A stretch of DNA of 64,000 nt from Clostridium sp. 'deep sea'. Its GTDB lineage: Bacteria > Bacillota > UBA994 > PWPR01. The position numbers and the translations under genes are program-made. Positions 1 to 8,685 of the stretch are shown here, piece by piece. Within the stretch, counting starts at the first letter, position 1, and every line of letters starts with the position of its first letter. Below the pieces are notes generated by a model. That model saw only the letters and a list, made by a program, of their open reading frames with translations. It was not told the origin of the DNA and ran no database searches. The stretch lies in the NCBI RefSeq assembly GCF_014931565.1, contig NZ_CP063353.1:1054001-1118000 (forward strand). Direction: 5' to 3'.

Positions 1-876
1 ACCCCACATTGGTATAAATGCAAACATCATAATACGATAGGCAGCACCCATAATTATAACACTACTATTACCACCATAATGTGAAAATGATTTTAGTAAA
101 ACTGCTAATTGCAAAGCACTCATTATTTGCATTAGCATACCTGAAACCCCTACAGAGAGTATTTTTGGCATTAACTCAAACGAAATTTTAAAACTTTTTT
201 TGGTAAGATTAATAATGCTTTTTCCTGATTTAAAGTATATAAAATCACCAATCAAATAAACAAATTGACTTATTACAGTTGCTATAGCAGCTCCCTCTAT
301 ACCAAAGCCTAGTACTTTAATAAAGATTGGGTCAAGTACAATATTTAATACTGTTCCAACACAAATGATAGTCATAGCTGACTTCATTTTACCCTCACCT
401 CTTATTAACATGTTTAAGGCTGGTCCTACACTACTAAATAAAAATCCTAAGGAAATAATTCGAATATATTTTATGCCTAATTCCAATATTTCACCCTTAG
501 CACCAAGAAACTGTAATAATGGACTAGCAAAAACATACACAAAAAAAGTTAAAATTACGGATAAAACCGCAACACTAATTAGTACATTGCCAAACAATTT
601 ATCTATTGTTTTTTGATCCTTTTCACCCATAGCTCTCGATAATAAAGACATAGCGCCAGTTGCAAATAACGATAAAATAGCTTGATTTAACAATACAATA
701 TTGTATCCCATAGTTATTGCACCTACACCATCAGCTCCCACAAATTGGCCTACAAATATTGCATCAACCATATTATATAAACCAACAGCTAACATACCTA
801 TTATGCCTGGTACAGCAAGCTTTACAAATAGTTTACTCATATTCATTTCTAATAAATTTTTACGATTGCTGTTCAT
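1..876 (-). CDS. MATE family efflux transporter (partial, 3' end beyond window)
   Basis: An open frame of 292 codons starts with ATG at 876 after the ribosome site AGAGGGTGAT and runs off the left edge without a stop. The product is strongly hydrophobic with repeated membrane segments. Its N-terminal pattern (LFVKLAVPGIIGM, then DAIFVGQFVGADGVGA) is typical of the NorM/DinF MATE superfamily of cation-coupled drug or metabolite exporters. About two thirds of a usual 450-residue protein is visible. It lies 70 nt after the stop of the binding-protein gene on the same strand, so it is probably the last gene of the ABC operon. That position makes export of a metallophore or related small molecule a possibility, but the substrate is inferred only from context. 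Confidence 0.88.
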   Translation of the reverse strand, partial: MNSNRKNLLEMNMSKLFVKLAVPGIIGMLAVGLYNMVDAIFVGQFVGADGVGAITMGYNIVLLNQAILSLFATGAMSLLSRAMGEKDQKTIDKLFGNVLISVAVLSVILTFFVYVFASPLLQFLGAKGEILELGIKYIRIISLGFLFSSVGPALNMLIRGEGKMKSAMTIICVGTVLNIVLDPIFIKVLGFGIEGAAIATVISQFVYLIGDFIYFKSGKSIINLTKKSFKISFELMPKILSVGVSGMLMQIMSALQLAVLLKSFSHYGGNSSVIIMGAAYRIMMFAFIPMWG

Positions 877-946
877 TATATCACCCTCTATTTTTAGTAA
901 TCTGCAACTTTAATTATTTACCAAATATCTTTTATTAATAGCTAAG

Positions 947-2572
947 TTATTTAGTCTTTACACCTGCTAAATTAACAATAGATGGCTGACCAAAAAACTC
1001 ATAATCTAATATCTTGTTTGAATTAAAAACAACTAGTTCATTCATATGTGAAATAGGTACAAAGGTAACATTTTTGTGAATTTCATTAAGAAGATAGTTA
1101 TATTTTTCTTGAATAACATCTTCATCTGTTAAGGAATTAAGCTCTATAATACGGTCATTTCCATTTGGCAAATGGCTTAAGGCTTGAATTATTGCATTAT
1201 CTACCATTATGGATGAATTCATATTAGTTATAGTTGTATAAGGATCAAAAGGTATATCATAAGTCTCTTTATAGGCAATTGAATAAGCCCCTTCTTGCAA
1301 CTTTGCATACCAAGCCATAAAGTCTAAGCCTGTTAGTTTAATATCTATACCTATTTTTTTAAAAACTGAGGCAAAAGTTAAAACTAATTGCTCTACATTA
1401 CCCTTACCACTTGGATACAAAAACTCTGCAATAAGTTTTTTACCATTTTTTTCACGTATTCCATCACCATTTTGGTCAATCCAACCAGCCTCTGTTAATA
1501 GCTGGTTAGCTTTATCAAAATCATGTTCATAGGGTGTTATATTTACATTACAGTATGGTAGTTTTTTATTAAAAAAGCTATCTGATTTTTTTTCTAGCCC
1601 GTATAAAAGGTTATCAATAATACTTTGTTTGTTAATTGCATGATTAACTGCTAATCTTATATTTTTATCATTAAAAGGATCTTGATTTAAGTTAAAACAT
1701 AAAAATCTAGATTTGATGCTAGTATCAGAAACTTTAGTATTAAAATCTTTGTTATCTGTAAACTCCTTAAATCCATCGTAAGATATTTTACTCGATCCAA
1801 AAATTAAATCTATTTCTCCATTACGTAATGCTAAAGCCTTAGCCTCATTATCTGGAATAACTTTAACGTAAAACTTTTCTATATCAGGCTTTTGTCCATG
1901 GTAATTTGGGTTGTAAACAAAAACATAGTTACCTGTATCAAGCTTACTGTCGAACATATATGGACCAGTACCTAAGGTGGTTGCTATAATTTTGTCAGAT
2001 AACTCATCATCTTCAGTAAATGCATTAGGTGACATTATTCCAAAGGGATTAAGCTTTGTAAAATCCTGAAGTGTACCATAATATGGGGTAGTTAAATGAA
2101 CTTCTATTTTATAATTATTAGCTACCTTAATATCCTTTATAAGTGTTGGTACACTCGCAAATGATGTTACATAAATACCAGATAGTTTAGGAATCATTTC
2201 TAGGTTTTTTTTAACAACCTCAGCATTAAAATCAGCTCCATCTGAAAACTTAATACCTTGTTTTAAGTTAAATGTATAGACAAGACCATCGTCAGAAACC
2301 AACCAAGATTCTGCGAGTCCAGGTACTATTTTTCCATTTTCATAATTAACTAATGTCTCGTAAAAATTACATAAATAATAATTTATACCATAGTTGCTGT
2401 TGTTACTAGGTGTAATAACAGAACTAAACCCGTTTTCAAAATCCCAACTTTCACAAATAGTTATTTCATTTACCTCTGTTATATCTTTTGTTACAGCATT
2501 ACTTGAGCAGCCGGTTACTAATGCCATTACTAATACAGCTATATTTATAATTATTAATATTTTTTTTAACAT
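947..2572 (-). CDS. ABC transporter substrate-binding lipoprotein, NikA/OppA type (SBP_bac_5)
   Basis: This is a 541-residue extracellular solute-binding protein of the peptide/nickel class. The N terminus has lysines, a hydrophobic stretch and a lipobox LVTGC with the acylated Cys at residue 22, so the mature protein is membrane-anchored. Family patterns seen are YETLVNYENGKIVPGLAESW near residue 100 and TTLGTGPY near 200. ATG at 2572 follows AAAGGAAATGTAAA. It is the fifth gene of the operon, 23 nt after the second ATPase gene. Class V binding proteins carry peptides, nickel, haem or metal-chelate complexes. The AraC regulator and Fur-type operators nearby favour a metal or metallophore ligand, but the ligand cannot be read from sequence. 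Confidence 0.9.
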   Translation of the reverse strand: MLKKILIIINIAVLVMALVTGCSSNAVTKDITEVNEITICESWDFENGFSSVITPSNNSNYGINYYLCNFYETLVNYENGKIVPGLAESWLVSDDGLVYTFNLKQGIKFSDGADFNAEVVKKNLEMIPKLSGIYVTSFASVPTLIKDIKVANNYKIEVHLTTPYYGTLQDFTKLNPFGIMSPNAFTEDDELSDKIIATTLGTGPYMFDSKLDTGNYVFVYNPNYHGQKPDIEKFYVKVIPDNEAKALALRNGEIDLIFGSSKISYDGFKEFTDNKDFNTKVSDTSIKSRFLCFNLNQDPFNDKNIRLAVNHAINKQSIIDNLLYGLEKKSDSFFNKKLPYCNVNITPYEHDFDKANQLLTEAGWIDQNGDGIREKNGKKLIAEFLYPSGKGNVEQLVLTFASVFKKIGIDIKLTGLDFMAWYAKLQEGAYSIAYKETYDIPFDPYTTITNMNSSIMVDNAIIQALSHLPNGNDRIIELNSLTDEDVIQEKYNYLLNEIHKNVTFVPISHMNELVVFNSNKILDYEFFGQPSIVNLAGVKTK

Positions 2573-2595
2573 TTTACATTTCCTTTCATAATTTA

Positions 2596-3381
2596 TTACC
2601 GTATTTCTGGTGTTTTAGGTGGTAAAAATTGAATAAGCATTTTTGAGTATTCGTGTTTAAAATCTGCAAAAGACTTTATATTTTTTATATACTCAACAAC
2701 TTCACCGTCTTTCATCACTAAAATATTTTTAGACATATATATAGCAACATCAATATCATGGGTTATAAACAAATAGGAACATGATGTTTGTTGCCTTAAA
2801 TTTATTAATAAATCTAAAATTTTCTTTTTTATTGTGGTATCTAAACCACTTACAACCTCATCAAAAACTATTAACTGTGGTTTAATACTTATGGCCCTTG
2901 CAATACAAACTCGTTTTTGCTGTCCTCCACTAAGTTCATGGGGATATCGGTTAGCAAATTCTATAGGCAACTCAACTTGTTTTAAAAGCTGGTTTATTCT
3001 TTGTTGCTCTTGAGTTTTTGATAGTTTTAAAAAATTTTTTAAGGGCTCAGCAATTATGTCATACACTTTCATTCTTGGGTTTAAAGATCCTTGACCATCT
3101 TGCATAACTAATTGAAATTGAGACCTAAACTTACGCATGTTTTTTTTGCTCATATCTGCTATATTTTCATTGTTTAAAAGTATTTCACCTCTTGTAGGTT
3201 TTTCAATTCCAGTTATCAAACGTGCCAAAGTACTTTTTCCACTACCACTTTCACCCACTAAGGAATAACTTTGATTATCCTCAATAGTAAAAGATATATT
3301 TTTCACAGATATTACTTGTGTTTTTTTTCCTTTAATATTTTTAGTTGTATAGTGTTTAGATAGATTCTTTACAATATGCAT
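2596..3381 (-). CDS. ABC transporter ATP-binding protein, NikE/DppF type
   Basis: This is the second ATPase of the nickel/peptide importer, about 261 residues. Walker A GESGSGKST lies at 43-51, the signature LSGGQQKR at 150-157, Walker B LIVFDE at 170-175 and the switch histidine (ITHD) near 208. The start was placed at ATG 3381, not the upstream in-frame ATG at 3393, because GAGG lies six bases before it. The start region overlaps the end of the upstream nikD frame, which indicates translational coupling. The C terminus is short but ends in the usual region. Substrate depends on the permeases and binding protein. Confidence 0.9.
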   Translation of the reverse strand: MHIVKNLSKHYTTKNIKGKKTQVISVKNISFTIEDNQSYSLVGESGSGKSTLARLITGIEKPTRGEILLNNENIADMSKKNMRKFRSQFQLVMQDGQGSLNPRMKVYDIIAEPLKNFLKLSKTQEQQRINQLLKQVELPIEFANRYPHELSGGQQKRVCIARAISIKPQLIVFDEVVSGLDTTIKKKILDLLINLRQQTSCSYLFITHDIDVAIYMSKNILVMKDGEVVEYIKNIKSFADFKHEYSKMLIQFLPPKTPEIR

Positions 3382-4164
3382 TGTCCACCTCATCTACTAA
3401 AAATCTGGCTTTTAATAGTTCTTTTGTATAGTTATTTTGGGCATGATGAAATATTCTATAAACGGAGCCACTTTCAATGATTTCACCATTTTTCATTACA
3501 ATTACTTCATCAGCTATTTTAGCTACTACCCCAAAATCGTGAGTTACTATAATTAATCCAACTCCGTCATTGCGTATTTTTTTGAACTCCTCAAGAATAA
3601 TTGATTGATTCTTAACATCTAGAGCTGTTGTTGCCTCATCTGCAATAATGATACTGGGTTTTAACATTAAAGAAATGGCAATCATAACCCTCTGCAACAT
3701 ACCTCCACTTAACTGATGGGGGTAGCTATTCATTAATTCCTGCACTCTTGGTAAATTCATTTTGTTTAGACTAGCTACACCTAGGCTATACGCTTGTTTT
3801 TTATTTAAATTGCTATGCGCCTTCAGTGTTTCAATAATATGAGCACCTATTTTCATCATAGGGTCAAAAGCTGTCATAGGGTTTTGCATTATCATGGATA
3901 TGTCTTTACCAATAATTTGCTGTTGCTGCTTATGGCTGATGTTCAGTAAATTGATATTGTTAAAAAGAATACCACCCGTAACTAAAAAGGTTTTTTTATT
4001 CAGTATTTGCATTATTGCTTTACAGGTAAGAGTTTTGCCACTACCACTTTCACCAATAATAGCTAATACTTTGCCTTTTTCAACTGCAAAGCTAATGTTT
4101 TTTACTATTTTTTTTTGCTTTTTAAACTTACATTTAAGTTTTTTACAGCTAAAATATTGTTCAT
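3356..4164 (-). CDS. ABC transporter ATP-binding protein, NikD/DppD type, frameshifted at an A9 tract
   Basis: The gene must start at ATG 4164, one base after the nikC stop, but that frame hits TAG after 19 codons at a run of nine A (T9 at 4108-4116 on the plus strand). Adding one A joins it to the long downstream frame. The joined product is about 269 residues, with Walker A GESGSGKT at 38-45, signature LSGGMLQR, Walker B IIIADEATTALD and switch ITHD. Read without a shift, the only long product starts at ATG 4012 and has no Walker A, so it could not hydrolyse ATP. Everything downstream is well conserved. The cause may be sequencing error, polymerase slippage on A9 that restores the frame in some transcripts, or true inactivation. 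Confidence 0.85.
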
Positions 4165-4165
4165 G

Positions 4166-4984
4166 TTAACTCTCCTTAGGTGAAACTATATCTCTAAAGG
4201 CCTCACCAAATATATTAAAACCACCTGCTGTAAATAAGATAAATAATCCAGGATACAGTATTAATTTATGATAAGAATATAGATAAGACTTTCCCTTGCT
4301 AAGCATTGCACCCCACTCTGGCACTCCTGCTTCAAGTCCTAGACCTAAATATGAAAACCCCGAAACCATTAATATCATGCCAGCAATACCGGTACTATAA
4401 TAAACAATTAGTGATGGCAATATATTAGGAATAATATGCTTAACTATCACCTGTAAATCACTGCAACCCGATACTATAGCAGCAGTTACGTAACCCTTAT
4501 TTTTTTCTAAAATCACATAACTTCTTACCACCTTTGCATACCATACCCACATAGAAAAAACTACTGCAATTACAATATTTTTAACACCTTGACCTAAAGA
4601 ACCTACTAAAGATAAAACCACAAGCAAAGGAGGAAAAGACATAAAAATATCAGAAATTATAGAAAATACCCTATCAATAAAACCCCCATAATAAGCCGAA
4701 AAAGTAGCTAACACTAAGCTTAAACAAGCTACTATTATAATGGTTGGAATAGCTATACCTAATGAGTATCTAGCACCATAAACTAATCGTGAGAAAACAC
4801 ATCTTCCTAGTTGGTCTGTTCCCAATGGAAACTGAGACTGACTTTTTTTAAACTTAAGTTCTGGTTGTATATCTAATGGATCATTAACTGCTATTAAAGG
4901 AGCAAAAATAGCTATTATTAAAACTGTTATTATCATCAATAAGCCTAAAACAGCTTGTTTATTTTTAAGAACTTTAGTAAACAT
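4166..4984 (-). CDS. ABC transporter permease, NikC/DppC type
   Basis: This is a 272-residue inner-membrane permease of the peptide/nickel importer, with about six membrane segments. The N-terminal part matches the OppC_N region (VNDPLDIQPELKF, then PLGTDQLGRCVFSRLVYGAR near 50-70). The C-terminal half holds the loop motif followed by GVPEWGAML, typical of DppC/NikC. Its ATG shares one base with the nikB stop (TAATG), and its stop lies one base before the nikD start, so the genes are translationally coupled. It should pair with NikB to form the channel. Confidence 0.92.
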   Translation of the reverse strand: MFTKVLKNKQAVLGLLMIITVLIIAIFAPLIAVNDPLDIQPELKFKKSQSQFPLGTDQLGRCVFSRLVYGARYSLGIAIPTIIIVACLSLVLATFSAYYGGFIDRVFSIISDIFMSFPPLLVVLSLVGSLGQGVKNIVIAVVFSMWVWYAKVVRSYVILEKNKGYVTAAIVSGCSDLQVIVKHIIPNILPSLIVYYSTGIAGMILMVSGFSYLGLGLEAGVPEWGAMLSKGKSYLYSYHKLILYPGLFILFTAGGFNIFGEAFRDIVSPKES

Positions 4985-5925
4985 TAAATATCTCCCTGCT
5001 CATTAATCATTTTTGGATTAAGTGTAATATTTAGTAGATCAGCGAAAAGATTCAGTAAAGTAAATATAACAGCTATAACTAATACACATCCGTTAATTGT
5101 GGGTAAATCCCTACCCATAATGGCATTAACTAAATGAGTGCCTATACCTGGCCAAGAAAATACACTTTCAACGATTGCACTGCCTGCAATCATATAGCCA
5201 AAATACTGACAAAAAACTGTTATCATAGGTGGAAGAGAATTTTTTACTATGTGGTTCCAAATTATTTTTTGCCTTGAAACACCTCGTGCTTTGGCATATG
5301 TTACATAGTCCTTATTTATATTAGCTAAAATAGTTGCTCTAAATAGCCTAATAGAAGATGAAGCTATTGGTATGGCTAGGGTCAATGATGGAAGAATAAG
5401 ACTTTTGAAATTACCATAGTCTACAATTTTAAATAATGGTATAGTAACAGCAAAAGTCATTAAAAAAATAAACCCCAACCAATAGTTAGGAACAGATATT
5501 CCTATAATGGTAAAAGCCTTTGATATTAAGTCGAATATGCTATTTTTATGAACAGCAGCTAATATACTAACGGGTATTGTTAACACAAGTATCCAAACAA
5601 ACGCCATAAACACAATTTTTAAGGTTGCAGGAAGTTTAGCTGCTATGTCTTTGGATACTGCATTTTTAGTTATTAAAGATACCCCTAAATTGCCTTTTAA
5701 ACACTGTGAAACCCAGTTAAAGTATTGTTTATAAATTGGTAAGTTAAGTCCCATTTCTTCACGTATTTCTGCTATTTGACTTTCAGTTGGATTTAAAATA
5801 TTACGTATAGCATAGGCCTCAGCTGGATCAACCTCAGAAATATTAGAAAAGATAAATGTTAATATTGTTACTCCTATTAGCACAACTATTAAGCCAAGGA
5901 GTCGTTTCTTTATATATATTGACAC
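4984..5925 (-). CDS. ABC transporter permease, NikB/DppB type
   Basis: This is a 313-residue membrane permease and the first gene of the operon. The N terminus is a membrane segment followed by the usual extracytoplasmic loop and the EMGLNLPIYKQYFNW stretch. The C-terminal motif IAGSAIVESVFSWPGIG is diagnostic for DppB/NikB permeases. The start codon is GTG at 5925, supported by GGAGG eight bases upstream. Its promoter region carries a Fur-like site at 5995-6009, suggesting repression by iron or another metal. It is expected to act with NikC and the two ATPases. Confidence 0.92.
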   Translation of the reverse strand: MSIYIKKRLLGLIVVLIGVTILTFIFSNISEVDPAEAYAIRNILNPTESQIAEIREEMGLNLPIYKQYFNWVSQCLKGNLGVSLITKNAVSKDIAAKLPATLKIVFMAFVWILVLTIPVSILAAVHKNSIFDLISKAFTIIGISVPNYWLGFIFLMTFAVTIPLFKIVDYGNFKSLILPSLTLAIPIASSSIRLFRATILANINKDYVTYAKARGVSRQKIIWNHIVKNSLPPMITVFCQYFGYMIAGSAIVESVFSWPGIGTHLVNAIMGRDLPTINGCVLVIAVIFTLLNLFADLLNITLNPKMINEQGDI

Positions 5926-5994
5926 CTCTTAATCCTCCGTACATATACATAGTGTTAGTCACACCTAACTATTTAATACTAGCATATTTCTAAT

Positions 5995-6009
5995 TGATAT
6001 TCGTTCTCA
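5995..6009 (-). promoter_or_regulatory. Fur-like operator in front of the nikB operon
   Basis: Read on the minus strand the site is TGAGAACGAATATCA. It matches the 7-1-7 Fur core TGATAAT-N-ATTATCA at 12 of 14 positions. It overlaps a possible -35 TTGAGA with a -10 TATGCT 18 bases further on, about 50 bases before the nikB GTG. The much stronger palindrome upstream of the adjacent AraC gene supports a shared regulator. Regulation by Fur is inferred; a related family member (Zur, PerR, Mur) cannot be excluded. Confidence 0.5.
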
Positions 6010-6102
6010 AAAAGTGCAATAGGGTTCCATTTTGTGATTAAGTTATTCGGTAGCTAAGTAAAAGCTTATTTTAATAGTAATCATTAAGTAAAAATACCTA
6101 AT

Positions 6103-6146
6103 AAAAAAATAAAATACGCAAAAAGCTATGCCTTTTTACGTATTTC
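6103..6146 (-). terminator. Rho-independent terminator of the AraC regulator gene
   Basis: On the minus strand the stem AAATACGTAAAAAGGC pairs with GCTTTTTGCGTATTT and is followed by ATTTTTTT. The last codons of the gene are in the stem and its TAG stop lies at the loop, so the terminator overlaps the coding end. Confidence 0.75.
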
Positions 6147-7097
6147 TCTTGGGGGAATCTTATAGGTTTGTTTAAATGCTTTCCCAAAACTATGGTGATT
6201 ACTATAACCACAGTTTAAGGCTATTTCGGTTATACTTAAGTTACTATGCTCAAGTAATTCTTTACCTTTAGTCATTCTTTTCATTTTTAAATATGCATAA
6301 ATACTTTGATTATACATTTGTTTAAAACAGCGCTTTAAGGTATCTAAAGTGATATTAAATTTTTTACATAAATCGTTTACTGTGATTTTTTTATCTACAT
6401 TGTTTATTAAATACTGCTCTATACCCATAACCTTGTCTATAGTAGTTCTATTATAGTACTGCTCAACTGTATTTTTGTTACGTTGAATATTTTTAATTTC
6501 GTAAAAAAGTAACTCTATAGTTTTAAGCTTGATATTTTCTGGGTTATTTTTGTTACAACACTCATAAATTTCGTTAACTAATTTCATAACAATAGAGTTA
6601 CTTTTAATTACCATAAACTCCTTACCCACATTGATTTCATTAATGAAATCGATAAAAACCTGTTCTTTTATATTAAAAATAGCTGTAAATGTATTTATTA
6701 TTTGTGACATGTACCCAAAAATAGTGATGCTCTCATAATGCTTTTCAAAATGATCTACAGCATAAATATTCTCTGTTCCGTAATAATAGGATGAGGTACC
6801 ACCATTAGAAATACACACCCTACCGGCCTTGTTATAGGCAAACATTTTTCCTTTTATACAATAGTTTATTTTAAGCAAAGAATCTGAAAACCACTGATAG
6901 TCTTTTGCTTGATTAACGAGTTTGTTTTTCAAAAAAAAATTATTATAAGCAAGGTTTAAACCAGGTATTATTTTATGAATAGTAAAAATACCTCTACCAT
7001 ATTGAGGCAATATTTTATAAGTTTGATAGTGTTCATTTTCAAAAACTAGTTCTGCAATTTTATTAATGTAAAAAGAGTCTTTTATTATACTAGGCAT
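6126..7097 (-). CDS. AraC family transcriptional regulator, PchR/YbtA-like
   Basis: This is a 323-residue regulator. The C-terminal roughly 95 residues form the two-helix AraC DNA-binding domain (ITVNDLCKKFNITLDTLKRCFK, then ITEIALNCGYSNHHSFGKAFK and IPPREIRK). The N-terminal region has the GRGIFTIHKIIPGLNL and LLKINYCIKGKM pattern seen in siderophore-sensing PchR-type activators. An upstream in-frame TTG at 7157 is rejected as the start because it is the -35 box of a clear promoter. ATG 7097 has AGGAG eight bases upstream. Members of this branch are usually Fur-repressed and activate siderophore uptake once they bind the ligand. Here the gene is next to the NikBCDE-like operon, its probable target. 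Confidence 0.85.
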   Translation of the reverse strand: MPSIIKDSFYINKIAELVFENEHYQTYKILPQYGRGIFTIHKIIPGLNLAYNNFFLKNKLVNQAKDYQWFSDSLLKINYCIKGKMFAYNKAGRVCISNGGTSSYYYGTENIYAVDHFEKHYESITIFGYMSQIINTFTAIFNIKEQVFIDFINEINVGKEFMVIKSNSIVMKLVNEIYECCNKNNPENIKLKTIELLFYEIKNIQRNKNTVEQYYNRTTIDKVMGIEQYLINNVDKKITVNDLCKKFNITLDTLKRCFKQMYNQSIYAYLKMKRMTKGKELLEHSNLSITEIALNCGYSNHHSFGKAFKQTYKIPPREIRKKA

Positions 7098-7128
7098 TTT
7101 AACAACTCCTACAAGTGTAGTTAATACT

Positions 7129-7157
7129 ATTATAAGCTTCTTTATAGTATTTTTCAA
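7129..7157 (-). promoter_or_regulatory. SigA-type promoter of the AraC regulator
   Basis: On the minus strand TTGAAA (7157-7152) is followed by a 17-base spacer and TATAAT (7134-7129), a near-consensus vegetative promoter. Transcription would begin near 7122, about 25 bases before the ATG at 7097. This decides the translation start. Confidence 0.8.
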
Positions 7158-7174
7158 TAATGATTATCATTATT
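7156..7174. promoter_or_regulatory. Fur-type operator, perfect 19-bp palindrome
   Basis: AATAATGATTATCATTATT is a perfect 9-1-9 inverted repeat. It differs from the classical Fur consensus GATAATGATAATCATTATC only at the two ends and the fifth base of the core. It abuts and overlaps the -35 box of the AraC promoter, the expected position for a repressor. Confidence 0.78.
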
Positions 7175-7199
7175 ACATAATACAAACTAACATTGGTCG

Positions 7200-7343
7200 T
7201 TTTTCACAACCTCTAGTATCTCTGTTCATACAAACAACCTTTCTCAGTTAGAAGTTACTTCAGCTATTACAGTAGCTTTCATTTTAACCTTTACAATTAA
7301 CTTAAAATATTTAGATTATAAAGAAAAACAAATTTTGGAGTAA
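7200..7343 (+). pseudogene. C-terminal remnant of a small membrane protein
   Basis: A frame without any start ends at TAA 7341. It reads like the tail of a membrane protein: TNNLSQLEVTSAIT, a hydrophobic VAFILTF segment, then NLKYLDYKEKQILE. Such proteins are commonly paired with the short Xre-type regulator that follows three bases later. No N-terminal part is visible upstream because the AraC promoter occupies that DNA. I read it as a fragment left by a deletion. Confidence 0.4.
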
Positions 7344-7345
7344 AT

Positions 7346-7548
7346 ATGGAACTAAAAACAAAACTATAAGTATATCTTGCAAAACATAATTTAAAACAAA
7401 GAGACTTGGCCAGACTGGTGGGGTACATCGTGAAACCATTGGCAATTTAGAAAACACTAAGTATAACCCCTATCTTAAATTGGCTATGGACATAGCTAAG
7501 GTATTTAAGGTTACTGTAGAAGAGTTATTTGAGTTTAGCAAAAACTGA
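7346..7548 (+). pseudogene. Degenerate Xre/HTH_3 transcriptional regulator
   Basis: ATG 7346 follows TTGGAG and begins a sequence that would encode a 67-residue YozG-like helix-turn-helix protein. It has an in-frame TAA at codon 8 and loses frame in GTGGGGTACAT, where one more G would restore GVHRETIGNLE. The remaining text, KYNPYLKLAMDIAKVFKVTVEELFEF, is the standard C-terminal half of this family. With two independent lesions it is dead. Together with the membrane-protein tail before it, it is the relic of a two-gene module. Confidence 0.75.
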
Positions 7549-7574
7549 AAACTAGGGTTATTACCCTAGTTTTC
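7547..7574. terminator. Bidirectional terminator hairpin
   Basis: GAAAACTAGGGT pairs perfectly with ACCCTAGTTTTC around a TATT loop. The stem lies between the end of the HTH relic and the stop of the convergent methyltransferase gene. T-rich ends are present on both strands, though neither is a long run. Confidence 0.6.
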
Positions 7575-7575
7575 A

Positions 7576-8685
7576 TTAATTGGGTTTAATGCCTGTACTA
7601 ATTAATAAACACATTGCTCTAGCTACCTGTATATTGTTAGTTCTCAAATAGTTTATTTTTTTATCATTGTATGTTATATAGTTATCTATATCCGCCCTAG
7701 TTAGTCCTCTGCTCATAAGCATTTTTATTAACTTACTTTTTTGCTCACTATTAATCTTTTTATGCCAACCATAAGACTCAGTAAATATCTCTATAGAATT
7801 TAAATTTTCATTATTAAATAAGTTAACTTTATCATTTACTCTTGTATCTATTTTTTTTAATCCCAACTCATGCATGTAAAATGGTATTTTAAACCCTATT
7901 GAATAATCTCGATAATCATTATTTAACTCATAGTTCCATATTTTTTGCATTATATTTAAATAATCATTCTTTTCATAACTATTATTATTAATGTATAAAC
8001 CAAGCTCTTCGAGTTTTCTGTTTATTTCTATCGTTACAACTCTACCACCCTTAACTACACTATTAATCATTTTATGGAGTATTTGTTTGGCATTTGGCTG
8101 GTGTCGTAACACTGCCTGACAAATGGCTAAATCATATCTAAATTTGGATTTATAATGATTTAAATCGCTGTGAATGAACTTAGTTTTGTAGGATTTATTA
8201 CTAAAGTGTTTTTTTGCAACCTTTATTAATTGCTCACTTATATCTATACCAGTATAGGTACTTCCTTTAGGTAGTATAGGCATTAGTTTTTCGGCTAAAA
8301 AGCCATAACCACAGCCAAAATCTACTACGTTAAGAGGTGTGTTTAATTGCCATACTTTAGTTACTAAAAACTCAAAATAATCATCGTTCCACATTAAGGC
8401 TCTTGTTTGTTGCAAATATTTCAGCTTATTATTCCAGTGTATTGCCTTGTTGGTATCACGGCTAATATATTTGTTGTTGCTTAAGGGGTGTAGACCAAGC
8501 AACTGATCTACTGATACCTCAAAGTAGTTAGCAATGTGAGGTAACAGTGTAATATCAGGCATAGTCATACCGTTTTCCCACTTACTTACTGCCTGAAAAC
8601 TAACCCCTAAATGCTCTGCTAGTTGAGCTTGAGTTATGTTTTTCTGTTTACGTAGTTTGGCTATAGCTAGTTCTATATCACTCAT
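7576..8685 (-). CDS. HTH (Xre) domain fused to a class I SAM-dependent methyltransferase
   Basis: This is a 369-residue fusion. Residues 3-60 are a Cro/CI-type helix-turn-helix (ITQAQLAEHLGVSFQAVSKWE). Residues about 115-230 are a Rossmann methyltransferase with motif I VDFGCGYG at 121-128 and an acidic GIDIS after strand 2. The rest is an alpha-rich region ending near ATGIKPN. ATG 8685 was chosen over an upstream ATG at 8733 because AAAGGAG lies eight bases before it. HTH-methyltransferase fusions are widespread in Clostridia. The methyl acceptor is unknown; small-molecule or antibiotic modification coupled to self-regulation is a guess. Confidence 0.8.
   Translation of the reverse strand: MSDIELAIAKLRKQKNITQAQLAEHLGVSFQAVSKWENGMTMPDITLLPHIANYFEVSVDQLLGLHPLSNNKYISRDTNKAIHWNNKLKYLQQTRALMWNDDYFEFLVTKVWQLNTPLNVVDFGCGYGFLAEKLMPILPKGSTYTGIDISEQLIKVAKKHFSNKSYKTKFIHSDLNHYKSKFRYDLAICQAVLRHQPNAKQILHKMINSVVKGGRVVTIEINRKLEELGLYINNNSYEKNDYLNIMQKIWNYELNNDYRDYSIGFKIPFYMHELGLKKIDTRVNDKVNLFNNENLNSIEIFTESYGWHKKINSEQKSKLIKMLMSRGLTRADIDNYITYNDKKINYLRTNNIQVARAMCLLISTGIKPN

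Noticed and set aside
7098-7157. TTG 7157 as the start of the AraC regulator (20 more residues)
   Set aside because: The TTG is the -35 box of a near-consensus promoter, lies inside the Fur palindrome and has no ribosome site; ATG 7097 has AGGAG at the right distance.
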